The translations under genes were made by a program, and so were the position numbers. Below, piece by piece: positions 49,665-58,947 of a stretch of 64,000 nt of DNA; the stretch's first letter is position 1, and the number at the start of each line of letters is the position of its first letter. The DNA is from Tractidigestivibacter sp050946515 (GTDB lineage Bacteria > Actinomycetota > Coriobacteriia > Coriobacteriales > Atopobiaceae), in contig NZ_JBMNUX010000005.1 of the NCBI RefSeq assembly GCF_050946515.1, positions 1-64,000 of the forward strand, in the 5' to 3' direction. The notes below the pieces were generated by a model. That model worked only from the letters and a program-made list of their open reading frames with translations. It made no database searches and was not told the DNA's origin.

Positions 49665-50302
49665 GCCTGAAGATTCCACAGGTCCGCCTCCTTCATGACC
49701 CGGGCCATCACGGCGACCTTCCGGCCGAGGACCTTTGCGTTCTCGATGCCGGCAGGGTCGTCCATGTCCGTGGAGCCGTCGCCCGGATTCCAGAGCATTG
49801 CCCCCGTGTACATGCCGTTTCCGCCGGTCACGAGCGTCATGCCTTGGGCCAGGAAAAAGTGGTTGATGGCGTCGACGGTCATCTCCTGGCCTCCGTTGCG
49901 GGTTCCGCCGACGACGATGCCGGCGCCGACCTTCCGGACGAAGAACTCGGGGTCGTCGATGCCACGCTTCCACGCAGAGCGGAAGCGATCGAAGAATGCC
50001 GCGGTCTGCGCCGTAACGTTCATCTCGTAGACGGGGCTCGCCACGATGATGCCATCCGCCTCGTAGAACTTGTCATAGAGGGGAGTCATGTCGTCCTGAA
50101 AGACCGTGCAGCGGTCGGAGCCCTTCCTCAGGCACTGGTTGCAGTGCACGCACAGGTGAAACTTCTTTCCGCGCAGCTCAACAAGCTCGCACTCCGCCTC
50201 CGGGTCGGCCGCCGACGCAGAGTCGAGCGCGGCCTTCAGAGCCGTGTAGGCGCTCTTCTTCCGAGGGCTTCCGCAGATACCCAAAATCTTTATAGCAGCC
50301 AT
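49661..50302 (-). CDS. Flavodoxin-fold FMN reductase with cysteine motif
   Basis: A 213-residue NADPH-dependent FMN reductase type protein. IKILGICGSPRKKSAYTAL is the FMN phosphate loop. The segment CVHCNQCLRKGSDRCTVFQD has the CxxCxxC plus Cys spacing of iron-sulphur flavoproteins of anaerobes, and DGIIVASPVYEMNVTAQTA is the flavin strand. It probably accepts or donates electrons for the neighbouring hydroxylase in place of a dedicated FAD subunit (inference). It follows molybdenum subunit B with no gap (stop at 50303, start at 50302). Confidence 0.85.
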   Translation of the reverse strand: MAAIKILGICGSPRKKSAYTALKAALDSASAADPEAECELVELRGKKFHLCVHCNQCLRKGSDRCTVFQDDMTPLYDKFYEADGIIVASPVYEMNVTAQTAAFFDRFRSAWKRGIDDPEFFVRKVGAGIVVGGTRNGGQEMTVDAINHFFLAQGMTLVTGGNGMYTGAMLWNPGDGSTDMDDPAGIENAKVLGRKVAVMARVMKEADLWNLQA

Positions 50303-52573
50303 CTAGTTCTCCTCTCCTCTGTTTATAGCGGTGAGCACCTGGTCGGGGTCCATGGGCAAGTCGCTGATGTTCACGCCGATGGCGTCGGCGATGGCGTTTG
50401 CGATGCAGGGCGCCACAGGCACAACGGGGCTCTCGCCCAGTGCCTTTGCGCCCCAAGGGCCATCGGGCTCTCCCCCGTCCGCGCAGACAAAGTCGGTCTT
50501 GAGGTCGTCGGGCATGTCTGTCGACCTCGGCATGCCGCAGCGCCCCAGCGTAAGCTGGCGCGGCTTGCCGTCGGCGGCAAAGTCCATCCGCTCCGAAAGC
50601 GCATAGCCAAGGCCCATGGCAATGCCGCCCTCGAGCTGCCCCTGCAGCATGAGCGGGTTGAGCACGTGGCCCACGTCGTGCACTGCCACATAGCGCTCCA
50701 CGCGCACTTCTCCCGTGGTTCGGTCAACGCGCACGACAGCCGCGTGCGCCCCATACGAGCAGACGCCACGGGGGGCGGCATAGGTTACGTGCACGCACAG
50801 CTCGCGGCCAGTGACCGCCTGGCAGTGAACCATGACCTCGCGAAGCGTTACCACCCGGCCGCCCTCCTCGAACCAGGCGCGGCCGTCGCGCAGCTCAACC
50901 TGCGAGGGGTCGCAGCCAAGCAGAGGCGCAGCCTCTTTGCGAAGCTCGGCGGCCATGAGCTCCGCCGCGCGCTTGACGCCGGCACAGATTACGAAGGTGC
51001 CTCGGCTTGCGTAGTCGCCAATGTGCCAGAGGACCGCATCGGTGTCAGAGGCAACGATGCCCACCTGCTCGAGGGGCACGCCGCACACCTCGGAGACGAT
51101 GGCCGCCTGGGTGCCAAGGGTGTCGTTTCCCATCTCGTGAGACCCGGTGTAGAGCACGGCCGAGCCGTCCTCGTTCATCTTGATCATGGGGCTCGCAACG
51201 TCCCTGTGGACGCCGTAGCAGTTGTTGCCATGGCTCCCCACGGCAACGCCGATGCCCCACGCATAGCGCTCGTTCGACCCGAGAGAGTGGATGCGCTCTC
51301 GCTCGGCGTCATAGCGAATCAGCTCGCAGGCACGCTCGAGGCAATCTTGGGGTCGCGGGTTTCCGCGGGAGACGCCCTCCTCGTCGACCGCATCGGGCTC
51401 GATGAGGTTTTTCCGCCGGAACTCAACCGGGTCAAGCCCGATTGCGCGAGCCGCGCGGTCGGCCATGCACTCGGTTGCGAAGTAGACCTCGGGACCGCCG
51501 TAGCCGCGCATCGCGCCGCCCGGAACCGTGTTGGTGTAGACGGGCCTCACGCGAACGTGCACGTAGGGCGCCTTGTAGAGCTGGAACGGGTTTTCGAGCA
51601 GCGCACCCGCTACGTTGAAGGCGCTCCCCGCATAGGCACCCGTGTTGGTCTCGCAATCCACGTCTATCGCAATGAGCTTTCCCTCGTCGCTGACGCCCAT
51701 GCGCACCCGAGACTGCGAGCCGTGGCGAACGCGCGTCGTCATGATCGTCTCGCGCCGCGTGAGCACCATCTTGACCGGCTTGCCCGCCTTTTTGCTGAGA
51801 AGGGCGACGACAGGCTCTATGGTCATCTCAAGCTTGCCGCCAAACCCGCCCCCGATGGCCGGCACCACGACGCGGACAAGGTTGAGCGGCAGACCGAAGA
51901 TCTCGGAGAGAATGACTCGGTACGCAAAGGAATTCTGGCAAGGGGCGATGACCGTTAGCTTGCCCTCCGCGCTCCAGTCTGCTATCGCGCAATGGGGCTC
52001 GATGGCCCCCTGGTGAATGGGCGGGGTGGAGAACGACCCGCTTACCACATGGTCGCATGAGGCCAGATGGGCCTTGATGTCCGCGTCGCCCTTCTCGAGC
52101 GTGCCCACCACGTTGCTTGTGCCATGAACGGGCTCGGCGCCGGGCGCCAGCGCCTCGTCGATGCTCAGGACGGCGGGAAGGTCCTCGTAGACCACCTTGA
52201 TGGCGCGCACTGCGGCCGTGGCCTCTTCCTCGGTCTCGGCCGCGACGGCGGCCACGCGGTCGCCAACGTGGCGAACCTCGCGGGCAAGCACTCGCTCCGT
52301 AAGGGGGACTTGGGCGTCTATCATGCGCTTTGCGCTGTTGTAGCGAACGTCGGGACAGTCCTGCCACGTCACCACGGCGTGCACGCCAGGCATGGCGCGG
52401 GCCTCGCTTGTGTCGATTGACACCACGCGAGCGTGAGGGCGGTCGGAAAGCAGCATCTTGCCTGTGAGCATGCCCGGAAGCGACATGTCGCCGACATAGG
52501 CCTTGCGCCCCGTGACCTTTGACGCAGCATCGCGGATGGGCCTTGGCTTTCCTATGACACGCTCCTCTCCCAT
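50303..52573 (-). CDS. Molybdenum hydroxylase large subunit B (xanthine dehydrogenase family)
   Basis: A 756-residue protein. VVPAIGGGFGGKLEMTIEPV and GGAMRGYGGPEVYFATECM are the molybdopterin contacts, and WGAKALGESPVVPVAPCIAN carries the catalytic Glu. It is similar in length and layout to subunit A and clearly a paralogue. It lacks a partner 2Fe-2S gene of its own, so it may use subunit A's (49143) or the one at 55973. It lies between the PreA-like gene and the FMN reductase in the same operon. Confidence 0.9.
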   Translation of the reverse strand: MGEERVIGKPRPIRDAASKVTGRKAYVGDMSLPGMLTGKMLLSDRPHARVVSIDTSEARAMPGVHAVVTWQDCPDVRYNSAKRMIDAQVPLTERVLAREVRHVGDRVAAVAAETEEEATAAVRAIKVVYEDLPAVLSIDEALAPGAEPVHGTSNVVGTLEKGDADIKAHLASCDHVVSGSFSTPPIHQGAIEPHCAIADWSAEGKLTVIAPCQNSFAYRVILSEIFGLPLNLVRVVVPAIGGGFGGKLEMTIEPVVALLSKKAGKPVKMVLTRRETIMTTRVRHGSQSRVRMGVSDEGKLIAIDVDCETNTGAYAGSAFNVAGALLENPFQLYKAPYVHVRVRPVYTNTVPGGAMRGYGGPEVYFATECMADRAARAIGLDPVEFRRKNLIEPDAVDEEGVSRGNPRPQDCLERACELIRYDAERERIHSLGSNERYAWGIGVAVGSHGNNCYGVHRDVASPMIKMNEDGSAVLYTGSHEMGNDTLGTQAAIVSEVCGVPLEQVGIVASDTDAVLWHIGDYASRGTFVICAGVKRAAELMAAELRKEAAPLLGCDPSQVELRDGRAWFEEGGRVVTLREVMVHCQAVTGRELCVHVTYAAPRGVCSYGAHAAVVRVDRTTGEVRVERYVAVHDVGHVLNPLMLQGQLEGGIAMGLGYALSERMDFAADGKPRQLTLGRCGMPRSTDMPDDLKTDFVCADGGEPDGPWGAKALGESPVVPVAPCIANAIADAIGVNISDLPMDPDQVLTAINRGEEN

Positions 52574-52583
52574 GCAACCCCTC

Positions 52584-53660
52584 CTAGGCAAGCTCGAGGC
52601 TACGGCACAGGGAGACACAAAGGCCGCAGCTCCGGCACTTTGTGGCATCCACGTGCATGGATCCCTTGCCACCATCGTCGATGGAGCGCGCGCCATACGG
52701 GCAGGACCGGACGCAGCGGCCGCAGCGCGTGCAGGTGGCATCGTCCCATGTCATGCGGTATGGGCTTTCTTGCTGCGGGAGATGGCGCCCCACCTCACCG
52801 ACAATCTCCTGAAGGTCTGCGTGGCCATGGGACGAAAGCCACGCGTCGACGTCCTTGTCGAGCTTGCCCACAAAGCCAGGCCCCTTGAGTATCGCGGCGC
52901 TGCAGACGCCCACGTAGTTGGCGCCTGCCATGGCCATCTGAAGCGCCGCCTGCCAGGTGGTGACGCCCCCCAGCCCAATGATGGGAACGTCGAGGTCGGC
53001 CAAGCCCTGACGCAAGGTGCAGACCTTCTCGAGCGTAAAGGGGAGAATCTGTGCGCCAGAGAGCCATCCCCTGCCGTCAGGGCCGCCAAGGACGGGAGCC
53101 CCCGTCTCTATGTCGATGAGCAGGGCGGGGCCCATGGAGTCGCAGGCAGTGAGGGCGTCCGCCCCAGCCTCTAGGCAGCGGCGCGCATGGGCCACCAGGT
53201 CGCTCGTATTGGGCGACAGCTTCACGATGATGGGAAGGTCGACGAGCTCGCGGCACTTCTCCACCATGGGGAGTACCGTCTTCTCGTCGTATGACACAAG
53301 CTCTATGGCAAGGCAGCCTATCTCCTCGATGCGCTGGGCGCAGGCGGCCACGTCTTTCCACGTGTGGCCGACGCTTGCGATGACCGGCACCCCGGCGCCG
53401 ACCGCGCGAGGCAGCTCTTGGTCAAGCCAGCGATCCATGGGAAGGTCGGACCACTTCTCGCAATTCATGAGCGTGCCGGGCGCGGCCTGGACCATGTGGC
53501 GGGTGGGGTTGTCGGCGGCATGGAGGTTGATGGTCTTCGTCACCACGGCGCCAGCTCCAGCATGCGCCAAGGCAATCATCGCGTCAGCATCAAAGGTTGC
53601 CGGCCCCGACCCGACGACGATGGGAGAGGCAACCTCGCGTCCGAACATCGTGCACTTCAT
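52584..53660 (-). CDS. PreA-like dihydropyrimidine dehydrogenase subunit with C-terminal ferredoxin
   Basis: A 358-residue protein. The TIM-barrel flavin domain starts with FGREVASPIVVGSGPATFD and has the FMN strand VPIIGLGGVTTWQAALQMAM. The C-terminus carries two 4Fe-4S motifs, CTRCGRCVRSCPYGAR and CRSCGLCVSLCR. This resembles E. coli PreA and the C-terminal part of mammalian DPD, and also class 1B dihydroorotate dehydrogenases. A PreT partner (NADPH and flavin) is not adjacent. In this cluster it may reduce a pyrimidine or a purine-derived ring. ATG 53660 follows GGAGGGG. Confidence 0.85.
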   Translation of the reverse strand: MKCTMFGREVASPIVVGSGPATFDADAMIALAHAGAGAVVTKTINLHAADNPTRHMVQAAPGTLMNCEKWSDLPMDRWLDQELPRAVGAGVPVIASVGHTWKDVAACAQRIEEIGCLAIELVSYDEKTVLPMVEKCRELVDLPIIVKLSPNTSDLVAHARRCLEAGADALTACDSMGPALLIDIETGAPVLGGPDGRGWLSGAQILPFTLEKVCTLRQGLADLDVPIIGLGGVTTWQAALQMAMAGANYVGVCSAAILKGPGFVGKLDKDVDAWLSSHGHADLQEIVGEVGRHLPQQESPYRMTWDDATCTRCGRCVRSCPYGARSIDDGGKGSMHVDATKCRSCGLCVSLCRSLELA

Positions 53661-53661
53661 G

Positions 53662-54996
53662 TCACAATCCCCTCCAAAAAGTGTCGGCGCACTGCCTGAG
53701 CTGGGCCGCATTGCGCTCTTCGTCGAGCGTGAGCAGCCGGCCGTCCTGCATGAGGCGCTTGCCGGCAACCCACACGTCACGCACGCTCGACGCGCGGCCA
53801 AAGACGACGAGCTGGTCGAAGACGTTGCCCTCGTTGATGGGCGTTGGCTGGGGCGCCATGTCATAGGCAACGAGGTCAGCCGCCCAGCCGCTCTCGATGC
53901 GGCCGACCTTGGAGAGGCCCATGGCCTGTGCGCCCTTCTCCGTGGCAAGCGAGAAGACCTGCTTGGAGTCCATCACGGTCGTCGTCTCGCATGCGGCCTT
54001 GTGCACGAGAAACGTCGCCCGCATGACCTGGAACATGTCGTTGACATAGCCGTCGGTCCCCAACCCCAGGCAGACGTCCTTTTGGAGCATGCTGGGCACG
54101 GGGGCGAAGCCGCCCCCAACCTCGCAGTTGCTGATGGGCAGATGCGCCGCGCGCGTGCCGGAGGAGGCAAGCAGGTCGAGGTCTCCCTCTCCCAGCTTGA
54201 CGCACTGCGCCGCGAGCGTGTCCGGTCCAAGCGCCCCTGCGCTGTTGTAGACCGAAAGCGGAGTGCAGCCCAGATGAGACATTGCCCACTCGAGCTCATA
54301 GCGGCTCTCGCAGAGATGGAACTGGTAGAGGCAGCCATTTTCGCAAGCAAGCTCCTTGGCGTGCTCAATCATGCCCCGAGGGCAGGTGAAGGTGGTATGC
54401 GTGCAGATTGCCCCGCGAACCAGCCCGGTGCCACGTGCGGAGAAGTGCTGCGCCGACTCGGCGTTCTGGCGAAGGCAGGCCTCGCCGTTCGCCTTGCTCA
54501 CGCGCTCTGAGCTCTCGAGCGACACAATCGCGCGCATTCCGGCACGCTCTATCTGCTCGCCCTGCGCAATAAGCGTGTCTCCTTCGCAGAGTGGCGCCTC
54601 AAGAATGTCGCAGAAGGAGGTCGTTCCGCTATGGAGCATCTCTGCCATGGTCGCCAAGCTCGTCGTCAGGACCTCGCTCTTTCGCACGCGGTCCTCAATG
54701 CGGGGCCACCAGTAGTCGAGGAGGAAGCTCTCGAAGCCCGTGACGCCCTGCGCCGGAGGAATCCCGTGCGAGAGCACGCCATATTGGTGCATGTGGGTGT
54801 TGACCAGCCCGGGCATGACAAGGCATCCGCGCCTGTCAATGACGTCGCCGGCCGCGAGCTTGCCCGATGAGACAAGCCCGGCGAGCTCTGCGTTGGCGCA
54901 CACGCCAGCAACGCGTCCGCCCTCGACGAGGACCGTCGCATCCGGGACGACTTTGTCAGCCGAGCACACGACAAGATCGGACTCTATCGCCTTCAT
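53662..54996 (-). CDS. ssnA: SsnA-like amidohydrolase (COG0402 deaminase type)
   Basis: A 444-residue metal-dependent hydrolase. The HxH is PGLVNTHMHQYGVLSHG (His68, His70), a further metal His lies in YQFHLCESRYELEW, and the catalytic Asp is in LGLGTDGYVNDM. The sequence resembles SsnA of the E. coli ygfK-ssnA purine cluster, and guanine or aminohydrolase activity is likely. It has no signal peptide. It ends one base before the PreA-like gene starts and begins with a 4-bp overlap of the FAD subunit's stop, deep inside the operon. Confidence 0.8.
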   Translation of the reverse strand: MKAIESDLVVCSADKVVPDATVLVEGGRVAGVCANAELAGLVSSGKLAAGDVIDRRGCLVMPGLVNTHMHQYGVLSHGIPPAQGVTGFESFLLDYWWPRIEDRVRKSEVLTTSLATMAEMLHSGTTSFCDILEAPLCEGDTLIAQGEQIERAGMRAIVSLESSERVSKANGEACLRQNAESAQHFSARGTGLVRGAICTHTTFTCPRGMIEHAKELACENGCLYQFHLCESRYELEWAMSHLGCTPLSVYNSAGALGPDTLAAQCVKLGEGDLDLLASSGTRAAHLPISNCEVGGGFAPVPSMLQKDVCLGLGTDGYVNDMFQVMRATFLVHKAACETTTVMDSKQVFSLATEKGAQAMGLSKVGRIESGWAADLVAYDMAPQPTPINEGNVFDQLVVFGRASSVRDVWVAGKRLMQDGRLLTLDEERNAAQLRQCADTFWRGL

Positions 54997-55976
54997 ACCA
55001 TGTCCTCCCCACCAGAAACCGGCATCCTCCGAAGCCCCGGCACGTTGGGAACGTCCTCTCCCGCCGGCCCGAGCGCTCGAAGGGCATCTGCCAGAACCAC
55101 GGGCGCCACCCTACGCTTGTACGCCCCGTTGGCAAGCCTTTTGCACTCGGCATCCATGAGCGCGCCGAACGCGTCAGCGCAGCGCCGGATGCCGTCCTCG
55201 CAAATCGGGCTGCCAACCAGGGGAAGCTCTGGGCCCTCGAGCGCATGCGGCTGCGGGAGGACCCCTCCCACGCAGGCGCGGGCCTCGCAAACGGTCCCGC
55301 TCTCGTCCAGCTGAGCGACCGCGCAGGCATTGACGTCAGCAAGCCCGATTCCCTCATTTGCCGAGAGGCGCACGTAGGCGCCCACTTCTCGCGGCGCGCG
55401 CTCGGGGATGAGCACGCGAACGATGAGCTCGCCAGCTTCCATGACGGTCTTCTTCTCACGCGGATCGGCAAAGAGGCAGGTGCGGACGAGCATCCCCTCG
55501 TGGGTCAAACAAGCCGCGCAGGGCTTGAAGAGCTCGGCAACGGGAACGCAACGATGGCCGCTTTGGCCCGCAAGCACCACCTTTGCGCCAAGAGCAACGC
55601 ATGCGCATATGCCATCTGCCGCAGGGCAGGCGTTTGCAAGGTTTCCTCCAAGCGTCGCTCGATTTCTCGTCTGGACCCCGCCTATGCTGCGCACGGCCTT
55701 CCACAACACGGGCGAGAGGCGCCGAACCATGTCAGACTCGGCGAGGCTCGAGAGCGGCTCTGCAGCGCCAATGTCCAGAAGCCCGTCATGGGCGAAGATC
55801 CCGCGCATCTCGGCTGCGCGCGTGACGTCCACCAGGATGCGATTGCCATAGAGGCTGCGCGTGCGCCCCTTGACCATCACGTCGGTGCCTCCCGCGAGGA
55901 CAATTGTGGCAGGGTTCGCAAGCAGGGAAAGCGCCTCCTCAAGAGAAGAAGGCCGCGCATAGCCAGCAACCATCAT
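54993..55976 (-). CDS. Molybdenum hydroxylase FAD subunit
   Basis: A 327-residue protein of the CoxM/XdhB type. ATIVLAGGTDVMVKGR is the FAD-binding loop, and SIGGVQTRNRATLGGNLANA is the family's conserved second motif. The CO dehydrogenase flavoprotein C-terminal domain (NEGIGLADVNACAVAQLDE and onward) follows. It is the only FAD subunit among three large subunits here. Adjacent in-frame ATG codons lie at 55976 and 55973, so the exact start is uncertain by one codon. Both ends overlap neighbours by 1-4 bp. Confidence 0.9.
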   Translation of the reverse strand: MMVAGYARPSSLEEALSLLANPATIVLAGGTDVMVKGRTRSLYGNRILVDVTRAAEMRGIFAHDGLLDIGAAEPLSSLAESDMVRRLSPVLWKAVRSIGGVQTRNRATLGGNLANACPAADGICACVALGAKVVLAGQSGHRCVPVAELFKPCAACLTHEGMLVRTCLFADPREKKTVMEAGELIVRVLIPERAPREVGAYVRLSANEGIGLADVNACAVAQLDESGTVCEARACVGGVLPQPHALEGPELPLVGSPICEDGIRRCADAFGALMDAECKRLANGAYKRRVAPVVLADALRALGPAGEDVPNVPGLRRMPVSGGEDMV

Positions 55977-56506
55977 GAGCGACCGCCCTCCCCTCTTTTG
56001 TCGACGACGACGTCGGGATTAGCGTCGACGGCAGTTCCGGACACGTCGAGAATTGCCTCGACGACCTGCTCGTATCCCGTGCAGCGACAGAGGTTTCCCC
56101 TCAGGGACTCGCGCACGCGCGTCTCCGTTGGATGGGGGTCCTCGCTCAAGAGGGAGGTGGCAGCAAGCAGCAGCCCCGGCGTGCAGAAGCCGCACTGGAT
56201 GGCGTGGTGGCGCAGGAAGGACTCCTGCAGCGCGCTCAGCTGACCGCCGTCCGCGAGCCCCTCGACCGTGGTGACGCTCGCGCCATCGAGCGATGCCGCA
56301 GGCACAAGGCAGGAATTCTCGGCCCGCCCATCCACCAGAACGGTGCATGCGCCGCACACGCCGATGCCGCAGCCCTCCTTGGTGCCCGTAAGGCCAAGCC
56401 CATCCCTGAGGACGTCAATGAGGCGATCTCCAGGGTCAACCAGGAGGTCATGTTCGAAGCCGTTCACGCGAAGGCGCACGCGAACGGGCTCTGCCGCTCC
56501 GCTCAT
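55973..56506 (-). CDS. Molybdenum hydroxylase 2Fe-2S subunit B
   Basis: A 177-residue protein with both 2Fe-2S clusters: KEGCGIGVCGACTVLVDG plus NSC, then AIQCGFCTPGLLLAA and NLCRCTGYEQVVEA. It presumably forms the classical heterotrimer with the FAD subunit (54993) and large subunit C (56503), which flank it with 4-bp overlaps. The last 20 residues are charged and probably disordered. Confidence 0.95.
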   Translation of the reverse strand: MSGAAEPVRVRLRVNGFEHDLLVDPGDRLIDVLRDGLGLTGTKEGCGIGVCGACTVLVDGRAENSCLVPAASLDGASVTTVEGLADGGQLSALQESFLRHHAIQCGFCTPGLLLAATSLLSEDPHPTETRVRESLRGNLCRCTGYEQVVEAILDVSGTAVDANPDVVVDKRGEGGRS

Positions 56507-58836
56507 GCCGCACCCCTCTCCTTCGCGTCAAGAAGGCCGAGGATGCGCTGGGGGGTAAGGGGCAGCTGGCGGACCTGGCAGCCAATCGCATGCTTCACGG
56601 CCAACGCCACCGCCGCGCCCACCATCTCGGTTGCCGCCTCGGCAATGCACTTTGCGCCAAAGGCCCCCTCAGGGTCGCTGCACTCGTAGAGCCTCACGTC
56701 GATGGCAGGGGCATCGGCCGCGGTGGGGATGAGGTAGGAGTCAAGGTTGACGTCAGCCATCTTCCCTTGGTCCATGCGCACCTCTTCTGTGAGCCCAAAC
56801 CCAATGCCCATGAGAATCCCACCGCAAACCTGCCCTCTGACCAGCTCCGGATTGATGGCGTGGCCCACGTCGTGGTACGAGCTCACGCGGTCGGTCCGGA
56901 CTCTGCCCGTAAGCGTGTCGACGGTGACTTCGGCGACGCAGCATCCGTAGGCGTAGGTGGTGAACGCCTCGCCCTGCCCCGTGGTGTCGTCGTTGACCAG
57001 CTCGCGCGGCTGGTACCACTGGTAGGTAGCCATAGGCTTTCCAGAGTAGGACCGCGCTTCGCACACCTCGGCGAGCGTGACGCTCCTTGAGGGGTCGTCC
57101 GCCACGTAGCAGACGCTGTTCTCCAGCTCGACCTCTTCGTCCTCGCCAGCGTGCAGAAGCTCGCGGGCAGTCTCGAGGAGCATCGAGCGCATGGCCTCTC
57201 CCGCCATCTGCACGGAATGACCGCCTTGCGCCGTGCTTCTCGAAGCAACCGTGAGGCCCGAGTCGGGAATCGCCGACGTGTCAACGTCCACCATCACGAT
57301 GTCCTGTGGGGCAATGCCGGACGCCTCTGAGCAGATTTGGGTGTAGACCGTGCGCAGCCCCTGGCCAATCTCCATGAGCGCGGCTCTGAGGGTAAAGCTG
57401 CCGTCCGGCAATGCGGTGAGCATGGCGCCGGACGAATCCCATCCCTCGCCGCCAAGCGCTACGCCGCGATAGCTCGTCACAAGCCCAATGCCTTGGCGCA
57501 TGCGCCCCGCCTGGCCGCGCCAGCTGGCGTCCTTCTCGCGATAGCGCGTATCTGTCACGATGTCGTCCATCATGTCCACCAGAAGCGTCTGGTGGACAAG
57601 GACCTGTCCCGTTGCCGTTTTGGACCCCCGCCGCAGGAGGTTCTTGCGCTTGAGGTCGACGACCGAGACGCCCATCTCGTCCGCAAGCTCGTCGACGGCC
57701 ATCTCGTTGCAGAAGATGACCTGGGGAGAGCTGTACCCTCTAAACGCGCCAGGCACCGGATTGTTGGTGAACACCGCGTAGGTGTCTGTCCTCACGTTGG
57801 GAATGTCGTATGGACCGGCAGAATGAGCCCTCGCACGGATGTTCATCCATGGGGCCTGGTTGTTGTAGGCGCCGGCGTTCTCAACCTGGCGAGCCTCGTA
57901 GGCCAGAAAATGGCCGTCCTCGCTCGCCCCAATGCGGATATGGGTTATGAAGGGATGGCGCTTGGGGCTTTCAAGCAGGGAGTCCTCTCGCGAGTACGTA
58001 AGCTTGCAAGGAAGCCCCAGCATGCGCGCGACGAGAGCCGCTCGGCCGCACATGAGCCCCACCGTCTCGAACTTGCCGCCAAACGATCCGCCGACAACGC
58101 ACTGCTCGGCGCGGACGCGCGCCATCGGAATCTGCAGGCAGTCTGCCACGAAGCGTTGCGGCATGTGCCCCTGCTGCGAGCAGGAGCGAATCACCATGGT
58201 GTCGCCAACGGGGATGGCCGTCACGCTCTCCGGCTCTAGGTAGGCATGCTCGACATACCCCGTGCGGTAGGTGCCCTCATGAATCCAGCGCGACTGCGAG
58301 AAGCCCTGGCTTGTGCTCCCCTTGCGAAGCGGACGGAATGACTCCGGAAACACATTGCCCGGAATGCTTGGGTCTGGCGTCCCGTCAGGCGAGAGGCCCA
58401 CGCCTTTCTCGCGAACCTGGGGCGCTCCGGGCTTCAGGGCGTCCTCGACGGTGGAGACCACGGGAAGCCTGTGGTAGGTGACCTTGACGGCGGCCATCGC
58501 GCGCGCCAGCCCCTTGGGGCTGCGCGCCGCGACGACTGCGACCACGTCGCCCACGAAGCGCGGATGGCTTGTGCAGTAGTACCAGTCGTACATGCTCTGT
58601 GGCTTGGGAAAATCCTTCTCGGTGAGGACGGCCAGCGTCTCGTCCAGCGAAAGCGCCTTTGTGGCGTCGACCTCGACGGTTGCGTGGGGGAAGCGCGAGT
58701 GGAGGCATCCCGCGTACACCATGCCTGCAACGTGCAGGTCATCGGCATAGGTCGCCGCACCCGTAGCCTTCTCGCGTCCGTCGACGCGAGGCACAGACCG
58801 GCCGATGATGCTTTCCTGTCTTGTTGCAGACGACAT
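56503..58836 (-). CDS. Molybdenum hydroxylase large subunit C (xanthine dehydrogenase family)
   Basis: A 777-residue protein. VVGGSFGGKFETVGLMCGRA and PGAFRGYSSPQVIFCNEMAV bind the cofactor, and FGAKCIAEAATEMVGAA holds the presumed catalytic Glu (AE in place of GE). It is the most diverged of the three large subunits and the first gene of the long minus-strand operon. ATG 58836 follows AAGGGGG; a TTG at 58842 is an alternative. It forms the conventional heterotrimer with the 2Fe-2S and FAD subunits encoded next. A hairpin separates it from the upstream binding lipoprotein. Confidence 0.9.
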   Translation of the reverse strand: MSSATRQESIIGRSVPRVDGREKATGAATYADDLHVAGMVYAGCLHSRFPHATVEVDATKALSLDETLAVLTEKDFPKPQSMYDWYYCTSHPRFVGDVVAVVAARSPKGLARAMAAVKVTYHRLPVVSTVEDALKPGAPQVREKGVGLSPDGTPDPSIPGNVFPESFRPLRKGSTSQGFSQSRWIHEGTYRTGYVEHAYLEPESVTAIPVGDTMVIRSCSQQGHMPQRFVADCLQIPMARVRAEQCVVGGSFGGKFETVGLMCGRAALVARMLGLPCKLTYSREDSLLESPKRHPFITHIRIGASEDGHFLAYEARQVENAGAYNNQAPWMNIRARAHSAGPYDIPNVRTDTYAVFTNNPVPGAFRGYSSPQVIFCNEMAVDELADEMGVSVVDLKRKNLLRRGSKTATGQVLVHQTLLVDMMDDIVTDTRYREKDASWRGQAGRMRQGIGLVTSYRGVALGGEGWDSSGAMLTALPDGSFTLRAALMEIGQGLRTVYTQICSEASGIAPQDIVMVDVDTSAIPDSGLTVASRSTAQGGHSVQMAGEAMRSMLLETARELLHAGEDEEVELENSVCYVADDPSRSVTLAEVCEARSYSGKPMATYQWYQPRELVNDDTTGQGEAFTTYAYGCCVAEVTVDTLTGRVRTDRVSSYHDVGHAINPELVRGQVCGGILMGIGFGLTEEVRMDQGKMADVNLDSYLIPTAADAPAIDVRLYECSDPEGAFGAKCIAEAATEMVGAAVALAVKHAIGCQVRQLPLTPQRILGLLDAKERGAA

Positions 58837-58878
58837 GGGCAAAAGACCCCCTTCCAGCGCCCTCCCGTTTGGCGCGTC

Positions 58879-58911
58879 GTGAATCCGCCTTCTTGCCAGG
58901 CGGATCCACGT
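58879..58911 (-). terminator. Hairpin between bmp2 and the hydroxylase operon
   Basis: CGTGAATCCGCCT (58879-58891) pairs with AGGCGGATCCACG (58899-58911) with one mismatch and a 7-base loop. There is no strong T run on the minus side. It may terminate or attenuate transcription between the lipoprotein and the operon, giving more lipoprotein than enzyme. Confidence 0.55.
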
Positions 58912-58947
58912 TGCCTGCCCTCCAATCAGCCCCGAGCGAGGCAGCTC

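Noticed and set aside
49844..51958. 704-codon plus-strand open frame opposite the FMN reductase and hydroxylase subunit B
   Set aside because: The antisense strand encodes full, motif-rich proteins; this frame has no recognisable domain.
46855..58836. Selenocysteine-containing molybdenum hydroxylase
   Set aside because: No in-frame TGA interrupts the hydroxylase genes; selenium in such enzymes is usually a labile cofactor that the sequence cannot show.
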